Source: S010-25 sp964441285 (GTDB lineage: Bacteria; Pseudomonadota; Gammaproteobacteria; SZUA-229). From it: DNA of 64,000 bases. The stretch is from contig CAYTUK010000011.1 in the NCBI GenBank assembly GCA_964441285.1, positions 16,759-80,758 of the forward strand. The letters are read 5' to 3'. The notes beneath the pieces are model-generated. The model did not search any database and was not told the DNA's origin. It was given only the letters and a program-made list of their open reading frames with translations. Below, in pieces: positions 44,429 through 56,400 of the stretch (position 1 is its first letter; the number at the start of each line of letters is the position of its first letter). A program made the position numbers and the translations under genes.

Positions 44429-47400
44429 ATGATTGTAAATAATATAAAAAATAAAACGATAAACAGACACAGGCATTCTTCAATGTTTGTTCTCCCCCAT
44501 TGTCGTTTGCATAATTTAATCATTCGGTTTTGTTTGTGCCTTTGTTTGACGGTTATCTTAACGGCGCAAGTACTGGCAGCAACGGCAACCCCGAACACTA
44601 AGGTTGGCGACTTTATCACCAATCCAGTCACGGGTACTGATGAACAGGTTGTTGCACTGCTTAAGGATAACAGCGGTCTGGTCATTAATGTTGTCACTGA
44701 TACCGGGTTTGTTTTTTTTACCAGAACAACGGTTGGCGATCAATTTCAATCCTCTGATCCGGCTAACACCAATACCTATCAAGTTGTCGGGGTAACATTA
44801 AACACGACGACCCAACTGGTTGAATCGGTGGATGTTAATTTAAGCACAGATGTCGGGGCGACTCCTGCCGTGACACCAACCTCTCTAGCGACGTATGATG
44901 ACCAGAGTGCTACATTTAATGCTGTCCCCGCTAGTGCTGCAGGTGACCCACCTGGTACGGCTTTTAATCCGCTTCCTAATGGTTCAGGCCCCATTAATGA
45001 AAATCATGTTGGCGGCAGCGGTGGCGGCGGCAAAAATGCCTATGGTTTTCGTTTCTGCATACCACTTGTCGGTTGTAATACTATCGGTAAAAAAGGTTCA
45101 AATGGTCATGGCGGGCACACTGGCCCAACCGTAAACCGTACTGTTTCTATCAGTCATGGCGGCATTACAGCCACAAACACGTCTCAGGATGGCATCAGGG
45201 TGACCAGCACGGGCGGAAAAGGTGGTAAAGGTGGCGATTCATACGGGAATATTAAAGCTTATCGTGGTGGTAACGGTGGCAATGGCGGAAAAATTACCCT
45301 GGTTAATCATACAACCGTTAAAACAACAGGGAGGAAGGCTCACGGAATCGAAGTTATCAGTCGCAGTGGTAAGGGAGGTAAGGGTGGTAGTGGTAGAATT
45401 TTTGCGGCCAGTGGTTCTGGTGGTAATGCCCGCAGTGGGGGGCGAGTTGCCATCACTAATGACAATTCAATCGAAACGGGTGGTGATAATGCGCATGGTA
45501 TCTATGGTTTAAGTGTCGGTGGTACTGGCGGTAGTGGTGGCAGTGGTTGGGGGATTGTCGGGAAGGGTGGCAGTGGTGCTGCCGGCGGTAAAGGTGGCCA
45601 GGTTTTTATTACTAATAATGCTTTAATTCATACAAAAGGCAGAGGCTCTCATGGCATCCTGGGGCAGAGTATCGGTGGTACCGGCGGTAATGGCGGGGAT
45701 GCTGGCGGCATTGTCGCCTTTGGCGGTGGATCTTCCACTGGAGGGGCTGCTAACAATGTGACTATCACTCAGCAGAGTGCAGGAAATATCGTCACCGACG
45801 GCACCTATGCGATTGGTATTTTCGGTCAAAGTGTTGGTGGTAGTGGTGGTGACGGTGGTGCAGCGGGAGGGATTGTATCTTTTGGCGCCAGTGCCGGGTC
45901 TGGTAATCGCGCTGGTAATGTCAAAATTACTACTGATGCAGGTAGTTTTGTGACCACTAATGGTAATTATTCTGCCGCTATTTTTGGCCAGAGTGTTGGC
46001 GGCGGCGGTGGCAGTGCCGCACCCACTGGTGGCGTTGTTAGCCTGGGTGGAAAGGGTGGTTCGGGCGGTAATGGTGCTACAGTGAGCATTACCAATGGAT
46101 CGACGGTTAGCACAACAGGAAAATATTCCTTTGGTTTGTTCGGGCAAAGTATTGGTGGTGGTGGTGGGTCTGCTGCAGGCACGGGCGGTCTGGTCGCCCT
46201 GGGTGGTGGTGGCTCTGCAGGTGGCTCTGCAGGTAACGTCACGATTACTAATTTAATCACCGGTGTGGTTCATACCGGTGGTGAATCGGGTCACGCTATT
46301 TTTGCTCAGAGTATTGGTGGTGGTGGTGGATCGGGTGCCGCTGCAGGTGGGCTGGTTGCACTCGGGGGCAAGGGCAGCAGTGGTGGACATAGCGGTACTG
46401 TTACCATCAAGAATAAGGGTACATTGACTACCGATGGTGTGGATGCACGCGGTATTTTCTCACAGAGTATTGGCGGTGGTGGTGGCTCCGGTGGTGGCTC
46501 TGGTGGTTTGTTTGCTTTAGGTGGGAAAAGCTCAAAGGGGAGTAATGGTGGTACAGTCAAAGTTGCTAACACGGGCAATATAACCACGTCAAAAAAAGGC
46601 GCGGATGCTATTTTTGCCCAGAGTATTGGTGGCGGTGGTGGTAGTGGTGCCTCATCTGGTGGTCTGGTTGCATTAGGCGGTAGTGGTAGTGGTGGTGGTA
46701 CGGGTGGAGTGGTAGACATCACTAACTCCGGCATTGTGACCACAGCAGATAACCTGGCTCGCGGAATTTTTGCGCAGAGTATCGGTGGCGGTGGTGGTTC
46801 TGGTGGCACCAATGGTGGCCTTGTTAGTATCGGCGGTTCGGCGGGTGGTGCTAGCAATGCCAGCGCAGTGACCATTAACAATACCGGTAAAATTCAAACT
46901 CAGGGAGATTGGTCAACAGGGGTATTTGCGCAGAGTATTGGTGGCGGTGGTGGTTCAGGCGGCAACAGCGACGGTGTATTGCTTACCATTGGTGGTAAGG
47001 GAGGTAGTGGTGGCAACGCTGGAAAAGTATCGGTTAGCCAGGGTGGTTTTATTCGCACGGGGGGCAATGATGCCGCTGGTATTTTTGCACAGGCCGTAGG
47101 CGGCGGTGGCGGTAATGGGGGTAGTTCTAATTCCGGTTCTTTATTTGCCGGTGTTGCTATAGGTGGTGCTGGTGGTGCTGGCGGTGACGGTGCTGATGTG
47201 CTTGTTAGCATGAATACTTTTGATCTGGGCGGGAACATTATACCCTCGAGTATTTTAACTTCTGGTGATCGCTCAGGCGGTGTGTTAGCACAATCTGTTG
47301 GTGGTGGTGGTGGTAATGGTGGTGCGGCGATACAGGCAACTGCTGGCACCTTTGGTTCTGTTTCCGTTGCACTGGGTGGCAGCGGTAGTGCGGGTGGTCA

Positions 47401-50400
47401 AGGCGGGCATGTTGACTTAAACGGAACCGGTAATGTAAGCACTTCGGGTAATAATGCCACTGGTGTTACCTTGCAAAGTGTTGGCGGTGGCGGCGGCAAT
47501 GGTGGCCTGACTGTTTCGGCATCACTTCAGGTGGGTATTGGTGGTGCGGCAGTGGGTGTAGCACTTGGTGGCTCATCAGGTAGTGGCGGCAATGGCGGCC
47601 ACGTGGCATCCAGTCTTAGCGGTGATATTACGACTGCGGGCGCATTATCCACAGGTTTTATCGCCCAATCGGTTGGTGGCGGCGGCGGCAATGGTGGTAC
47701 GGCGATTTCAGCTGTAGGCAGTATTGGTGCAACGGGCAGTGCTGCTATTGGTGTTGGTATTGGCGGTAGTGGTAGTGGTGGTGGCGTTGGTGGCGTTGTT
47801 GATATCGCCTTGAACGGCAGTGTAACAACTAAAGGTAATCAATCAACAGGCGTTGTTATCCAGTCGATTGGTGGCGGTGGTGGTAATGGTGGTATGACGG
47901 TTGCTGCGGTTGGATCAGCAGCAGTTGTTGGCAGTGGCGCACTATCAGTCGGGGTTGGTGGCAGTGGCGGTAGCGGTGGCAATGCGGGTGCGACAACAGC
48001 AAATATAATATCGAACGTAAGCACTCAGGGTGATGGTTCTAGCGGTATCATTGTTCAGGCAGTTGGCGGTGGTGGTGGTAATGGCGGTATGTCTGTTGCT
48101 GCATCCACTTCCGGTGCCGGCATTGGTAGCGGTGCTATCTCTATCGGTGTTGGCGGCACGGGCGGTAACGGTGGTCAGGGTGATATTGTAACGGCCGATT
48201 ATAGTGGTGTGCTGCAAACGGATAGCGATAACTCGACGGGTATATTAATACAATCGGTTGGCGGTGGTGGTGGTAATGGTGGCGGTAATATCAGTGCATC
48301 TTTATCTGGCGCTGGCGGCGGTAGTGGCACGGTTGATGTTGGTCTTGGTGGTTCGGGTAGTCACGCCGGAAATGGTGGTCGCACGGGTGTAAAGAAAGCG
48401 GTTACGATGTCTGCGACAGGTCAGGTGATAACAAAAGGGAATAATTCGACTGCAATTATTGCGCAGAGTATCGGCGGTGGCGGTGGTAATGGTGGTTATA
48501 ATATTTCTGCTAATGGTTCTGGCGCAGGTGCCGGGAGCGGAGCGGTTTCAGTTGGACTCGGTGGCAACGGTAGTGGTGGTGGTAATGGTAAAGATGTTGA
48601 TGCAATTATTACCTCGGTTATATCGACATTGGGCTCCTCTTCTACGGGGTTTCTTGCACAATCCGTTGGCGGTGGTGGCGGTAATGGTGGTTTTAATGTT
48701 GCGGGTTCATTATCGGGTGCGGGTGCTGGCTCAGGGGCGGTTGCAATCGGTTTAGGTGGTAAGGGAGCCACGGGTGGTGTCAGTGGCCTGGTTACTGCTT
48801 CTTCGTCCGGTTCGATTACCACGATGGGTACTGATTCAGCAGGTTTTGTCGCACAGTCTATCGGTGGTGGTGGCGGTAATGGTGGCTTTAATGTTTCGGC
48901 TTCTGCTTCGGTTGGCGGTATAGGTAGTGGTGGTGTCAGTATTGGTCTGGGTGGTGCCGGTAGTGGTGCGGGTGCAGGTGGTCAAGTGGCTTCGACATCC
49001 AGTGGCAAGGTGACAACCAGTGGTGATGGTTCCACAGGTATTCTGGCGCAATCGATTGGCGGCGGCGGTGGTAATGGTGGTTTTAATGTATCTGCCTCTG
49101 CCTCGGCTGCAGGGGCGGGTAGTGCTGCCATTGCAGTGGGTCTGGGTGGTTCTGGTGGTAGCGGTGGTCTGGGCGGGGAGGTTGGCCTGGCGGTTACGAA
49201 CGACGTTAATACAGCAGGCGCGAATGCCTCGGGTGTTGTCGCGCAAAGTATTGGCGGCGGCGGCGGTAATGGCAGCTTTAATGTTGCTGGTACAGGTTCA
49301 GGGGCAGGTGTTGGTAGTGGTTCTATTTCTGTTGGTCTGGGCGGCTCGGGCGGTTCAGGTGGCGATAGTAATGTGGTGATAACTTCATATACGGGCATTC
49401 TGGAAACTCAGGGCGATCATTCAACAGGTTTACTGGCACAAAGTATCGGTGGTGGTGGCGGTAATGGTTTGAATAATATAGCCGCATCTCTATCCGGTTC
49501 CAGCACAGGTAGTGGCGCTATTGGTGTTGGTCTCGGTGGTAATGGGGGTGTCGCTGGTAATGGTGGTAAAACGGGTGTTGATCTGGCTGTTACACTGACA
49601 TCTGCGGGTAAGGTTATCACGCATGGTAAAGAGGCTAATGGTATTACTGCCCAGAGCATCGGCGGCGGCGGTGGTAACGGTGGTTATAATGTTTCTGCTG
49701 ACGGTTCTGTCTCGGGTGTCGGTAGTGGTGCGGTGACGATCGGCCTGGGTGGTGCAGGTGCAGGTGGTGGCATGGGTAAGAATGTTAGTGCCAGTTCAAA
49801 CTCTACTATCGTCACATATGGTAACCATTCAACCGGTTTTTTAGCGCAATCGATTGGTGGGGGTGGCGGTAATGGTGGTTTTAATGTTTCGGGTTCCCTG
49901 TCTGTTGCCGGTGCGGGCAGTGGTGGTATAACGATTGGTCTCGGTGGCACGGGCGCGAGTGGCGGTAATGCCGGTGATGTAACAACTGTTTCAAACGGTA
50001 ATATTACAACTGCTGGTGATGGTTCAGCCGGTTTTATTACCCAGTCTATCGGTGGCGGTGGTGGTAATGGTGCCTTTAATGTTTCCGGCTCGGCTTCGGG
50101 TGCCGGTATCGGTAGTGGTGCGATTAATCTTGGCCTGGGTGGATCTGGTGGTGGAGCGGCAGCTGGCGGCAAAGTAAATGTAACTTCGAGTGGTGATGTG
50201 ATTACCACTGGCAGTACTGCCACAGGTATTCTGGTGCAATCGATTGGCGGTGGTGGTGGTAATGGTGGCTTTGATGTTTCAGGCGCATTATCCGGTGCTG
50301 CTACGGGTAGTGGCGGTGTCAGTGTCGGTCTTGGTGGTAGTGCCGGTTCCGGTGGTGCGGGTGGCATGGTTCATGTGACGGTGAACAATAATGTTACAAC

Positions 50401-53400
50401 CAGTAAACAGGCTTCTTCTGGCATTGTGGCACAGAGTATCGGTGGTGGTGGCGGTAATGGTGCTTTTAATGTTTCAGGTGCCCTGTCAGGTGCTGGCACT
50501 GGCAGTGGTGCAAAATCAATTGGTATTGGTGGCACGGGTGGTAATGGTGGTAATGGCGATAAGGTGTCAGCGGATATCACGTCTGGTGTTAAAACTTCGG
50601 GTTTGAATTCCACCGGTGTACTGATACAAAGTGTGGGCGGTGGTGGCGGTAATGGTGCCTTTAATGTTAGTGGTGCCCCATCCGGTGCTGGTACCGGAAG
50701 TGGAGCAAGTAGTGAGGGTTTTGGCGGCTCGGGTGGTATGGGGGGTACAGGCGGTAGTATTCATTCTATACTTAATGGTTTTGTCACCACAATCGGCAAC
50801 AATTCCTCGGCAGTGGTTGCTCAGTCTATTGGCGGCGGCGGCGGTAATGGTGGCATGACGGTTGCGGGTAGTTTTTCTGGTGGCGGCACTGGCAGCGGCG
50901 CAGCAAGTATTGGTACAGGTGGTTCCGGTGGCGGTGGCGGCATTTCTTCAGTGGTTGATAATAGTATCATTGCTATCATCAATACCTATGGTAATGCTTC
51001 TGTCGGTGTGCTGGCACAGTCGGTTGGCGGCGGTGGCGGTAATGGTGCTATTGCTACGTCGGGCACCATTTCTCTGGCAGGTACTGGCAGTGGTGGCGCT
51101 AGTGCAGGTATTGGTGGTGCGGGTGGTGCGGGCGGTCACTCTGCTGCCATTACCAACCATGTTGAAAATTCAGTCAGCACCGCTGGTGATGATGCCGCGG
51201 GTATTGTTGCACAATCCATTGGTGGTGGCGGCGGTAATGGTGCGATGACGATTGCGGGGACTTTTTCCGCTGCCGGCACAGGCAGTGGAGCGGTCTCGGT
51301 TTCGGTAGGTGGTTCGGGCGGTGGTGGTGGCTATTCCGCCAGCGTAAATAATAGTGTGAAAGCCACAGTGAAAACGTTGGGTGTGCGTTCAACAGGTGTG
51401 TTGGCACAATCTGTTGGCGGTGGTGGCGGTAATGGCGGTCTTACGATTGCGGGAACCACTACGGTTGCAGGCACAGGCACTGGTGCCGCCAGTGTTGGTG
51501 TAGGTGGGTCTGGTGGTAGCGGTGGTGATTCCGCAGCAGTGGCTAATCGTGTTGAAGGCTCTGTTGAAACCCATGGTAATGATGCTGCTGGTGTTATTGC
51601 CCAGTCAATTGGTGGTGGTGGCGGTAATGGCGGCCTGGCAACATCCAGCACGGTTGCAGCCTCTGGAACGGGAGCAGCTGCAGTTGCTGTTGCAGTCGGT
51701 GGCGCTGGTGGCGGTGGTGGTAATTCGGCTACGGTGAATAATGTGGTGATGGCCACAGTGAATACAGCAGGTGATAACGCCACTGGTGTGCTTGCACAAT
51801 CGGTTGGTGGTGGCGGCGGTAATGGTGGTATTGCCATAGCGGGTTCTGTCTCTGCGGCGGGTAAAGGCAGTGGTTCGGTCGCTGTTGGTACGGGGGGCTC
51901 CGGTGGTGACGGTGGTATTTCGGCGGCAGTAACAAATAAGGTTAATGGTGATGTAACCACGGCTGGCAAAGGTGCATCGGGCATTGTTGTACAATCGATT
52001 GGTGGCGGTGGTGGTACAGGTGGCATGACTATCTCAGATGCTGTTTCCGCTTCTGGTGGCGTAGGCGGTGCTGTCGCTGTCGGTGTTGGCGGTTCTGGCG
52101 GTGGCGGTGGTTTATCCAGTGAAGTGACAAATACGGTTGTTGGGCAGACTGTTACTGCTGGCGATAATGCGACAGGCATACTGATTCAGTCGGTTGGCGG
52201 TGGCGGCGGTAATGGTGGTATGTCAGTAACAGGTGCCCTTTCAGTGGCAAAAAATGGTAGTGGGGCTGTCGGTATAGGTGTTGGTGGCTCAGGCGGTCTT
52301 GGTGGCGATAGTGCAAAGGTAAGCAATTCTGTTGATGGCAGAGTCTTTACCCAGGGTAAAAATTCATCCGGCATTATTGTTCAGTCTGTTGGCGGCGGCG
52401 GCGGTAATGGTGGCCTGACGGTTTCCAGTGTTATTTCTGTCGCTAAAACAGGGAGTGGTGCTGTATCAATTGGTGTAGGTGGTGTCGGCGGAGATGGTGG
52501 TTTAGCGGCAGATGTTTTCAACACGATAACAAATGGGTTTATTCAGACTCAGGGTAAAAACTCAACAGGAATATTAACGCAAAGTATCGGCGGTGGTGGT
52601 GGTAATGGCGGCCTGATTACCGGCAATTCCATCAGTGGTGCGAAGACGGGTAGTGGAGCATTGGCCGTGGCTGTTGGTGGTGTTGGTGGTGGTGGCGGTA
52701 ATGCCGGGAATGCAAACAGTACGATAACGGGCGGGGTGATAACGACCGAAGATAGTTCTACAGGTATTCTGACACAGTCTGTTGGTGGGAGTGGCGGTAA
52801 TGGAGGTATATCCGTTGCAGGATCACTTAATTTAAGTAAGGAAAATGGTGGTTCTCTTGCTGTCGGTGTGGGTGGATTTGGGGGTAATGGTGGTGATGCT
52901 GGTTCGGTCTCCAGCACGGTTAATACAACAGTTTTACATAATCAGATTGGTACTAAAGGTCAGAATTCAACCGCAATTATTGCCCAGTCAATTGGTGGCG
53001 GTGGGGGTAATGGTGGTACCAATGTATCTGACAGTGTCAATCTGGCGGGTAAAAATGGTGCAGCAATTGGTGTCGGTACCGGTGGTTTTGGCGGTGGTGG
53101 CGGTAACTCGGCTGACGTTAATCTGACAGTGACAGCTGATGTGGTCACTGAAGGTAATAATTCGCATGGACTGGTGGCACAATCCGTTGGTGGTGGCGGC
53201 GGCAATGGCGCAACGAATGTATCCGGCAGCCTGAATATTACCAAAAGTGGAACCGGTGGTTCTGCCGCCATTGGTGTTGGCGGTTTTGGTGGCAGTGGCG
53301 GCAATGCCGGTAATGTTGCAGTGACTTATGCGGGGACCATTTCTGCTCAGCCGCGAAGCTTTATTCCACAAACTACCGATCCGGTAACGGGTGCTGTGAT

Positions 53401-56400
53401 AGCAGCGCATTACATCACGAAAGCGGGTGATGGTTCTGATGGTATTCTGGCACAGTCGATCGGCGGCGGTGGCGGCAATGGTGGTACCAATGTAAGTGGT
53501 GCACTGTCTTTTGCATCATCCAAAAATGGTGGGAATGGCCATGCCCTTGTGGTTGGTGTCGGCGGTTTTGGTGGCGGTGGCGGCAATGCTGGAGTGGTTG
53601 ATTTAACAGTGACCGGTGGTAATAAAATTACTTCATCAGGTGATGAACGCTCAGCGATTATCGCTCAGTCTGTTGGCGGTGGTGGTGGCAACGGTGCGTT
53701 TAACTTTAGTGGCGGTATTGTCACCGATGCCCCCATTGTCTTTGGGGTTGGTGGTTTAGGTGGTGATGGCGGTAGAGCCGATAAAGTAACGGTTGATGCC
53801 ACCACCGATATTGCGACCACAGGTAATAAATCATACGGGATACTGGCTCAATCGGTTGGTGGTGGCGGTGGCAATGGTGGTCTCAATATCAGTGGCAGTT
53901 TTAGCTACAATAAAGAAGCGAATATTCCCGCGATCACTATTGGTTTAGGTGGTTTTGGTGGTGCCGGCAATATCAGTAAGGATGTAACTGTCACGCATAA
54001 CGGCACCATTACAACCAATGGACAATCAGCCCATGGTATTTATGCACAATCGATTGCCGGTGGTGGCGGTGATGGTGGTTATAATTTCTCACTGGGCGCG
54101 GCACTGGCCGATTCGAACAACTCAGGCGGCAATAAAGATGTGACCATCGTTGTGGGTATTGGTGGGCATAGTGGGACGGGTGCGGATGCCGGCAATGTTG
54201 TGGTTACCTCATCAGGTAAACTGACCACAAAAGGTGATCAGGCACGAGGCATACTGGCGCAGTCAATTGGTGGTGGCGGTGGCAATGGTGGTTTAAACTT
54301 TTCGGGTAATATTACGCAGAACAGTTCACTGATTACTATGGGTATTGGTGGTTTCGGTTCCGGTGGCGGCAATTCCGGGTCGGTCACGGTTAATCGGGGA
54401 ACAATCACAGCCGCTGCTGGGACCATTTCAACTACAGGTGCACTGGCGCACGGTATTGAAGCGACCAGTATTGGTGGTGGCGGCGGCGATGCAGGGATGA
54501 ATTTAGTGGTGGGTTTTAGCAAGGCTGGCAGCGGCGCTGGTTCTACCGGTGGCGGCTCAGGTTCACAGCGTAAACACCCCCAGCATACTGGCATTGATCC
54601 GAGTGTATTTACGAATTATGACGCTGTTTTGACACAGTTGGAAGGACGCAATAAACCGGATTCGGCGAGTGCAGGCGATACTGGAAAATCGGCTTTTGCA
54701 GTGCAGATTGCTATTGGTGGTGCAGGTGGTGGTGCAGGTGATGGCAATATTGTTAAGGTTGATAATATCGGCGATATTATCACTAATGCAAAGCAAAGTT
54801 ATGGTCTGCTGGCGCAGTCTATTGGTGGTGGTGGCGGTAATGCTTATATTAATATTGCGGCAACATATATCGATAAAAATAAGCGTAATAAAGGCTTTAA
54901 TCTGGTACTTGGTGGAGCCACCGGTAATGGTGGTAATGGTGCAAAAGTGAATGTTGATCAACAGGGAGCCATTGAAACATTTGGCACCGACTCATACGGT
55001 ATATTAGCGCAATCGGTTGGTGGCGGTGGCGGTAATGCGGGGCTCGACTTTGCTTACACTAAAGCATCAGGTGGCAAAGTTGGTATTTCACTGGGACGTC
55101 GGGGTGGTTCTGGCGGAACAGGGGATGATGTTACTCTGAATGCGGCAGGAGGTGTCAGTACGCATGGTGATGGTGCTTATGCATTACTCGCACAATCGGT
55201 TGGCAATGGTGGCGGTAATAGCTCTTCACGTTCTTTTTCTGTTGAGAAAGCGTCAGCAAAGGAAAATACGCCGTCACGTTCGGCAGGTGTTGCCATAGGT
55301 ATAGAAGGGGGTATTGGTGGCAGTGCTGGTAATGTAAAACTTACTGCAAAAGACCAGATTAGTACTGACGGTGATAATGCGTTTGCTATATTTGCTCAAT
55401 CAGTGGGTGGTGGGGGCGGTAATGCTGGCTCTGCTACCGGCTTTGGTATTAGTTCTGAGTCAGCAAACCTGACAATGGGTGGCAGCGGCGGCACAGGTGG
55501 CTCGGGTGGTGTGATTGATATTATCAGTTCAGCACAGATACACACCAAAGGCAAAAGTTCCATTGGTATTCTAGGTCAGAGCATCGGTGGAGGTGGTGGA
55601 ACGGGTGGTATGGCTCGAGATATTTTATTAAGTGGTGCAGGTACAGGTGCAGCGCTGACCATGGGGGGCAATGGTGGTCAGGGTTCGTCATCGGGCAAAG
55701 TTACAATAGAAAATAGTGGCGTTATCGTCACCGAGGGCGAGAATGCTTATGGCGTACTGGGGCAAAGTCTTGGTGGTGGCGGTGGTAATGGCGGCATGAC
55801 GATTAGCACCCTGAGAAATAAAACAACGGATAAGGGTACTCAGCTTGCCGTAGCTGTCGGTGGTAATGGCGGCACGGGTGCTACTGGTGGTGATGTTCTG
55901 CTGACTAATCGTAGCAGTATTGGTACCAGCGGCCGGGGAGCTATTGGTGTTTTTGCCCAGTCCATAGGTGGTGGTGGCGGTAACGCCAAACAGGTCATTA
56001 CCTCATCACTTTCCAGTGCGGGTGCAGGTAATAAAATAAGTATTGGTATTGGTGGCACAGGGGGAACGGGGGGTACTGGCGGTAAGGTGGATGTTAGAAA
56101 TTTAAAAAGTTTAGCTGGCATAGCCGGTGAAATTGTTACGGCACAGACAAATTCACACGGGATCTTTGCCATGAGTATTGGTGGCGGTGGTGGTACCGGT
56201 AGTACGATTGTGACAGCCAATACTTCATTAAAAGCCGGAGAGAAAAATCCAGCCAATTCACTTGCCTTCAGTCTGGGTGGGGCTGGTGGTACAGGCGGTA
56301 AAAGTGGTGATGTTAGTGTCACGAATGATATTGGGATTACCACCTATGGTACACAATCCCACGGAATTATCGCTCAGTCTATCGGTGGTGGCGGCGGTGA

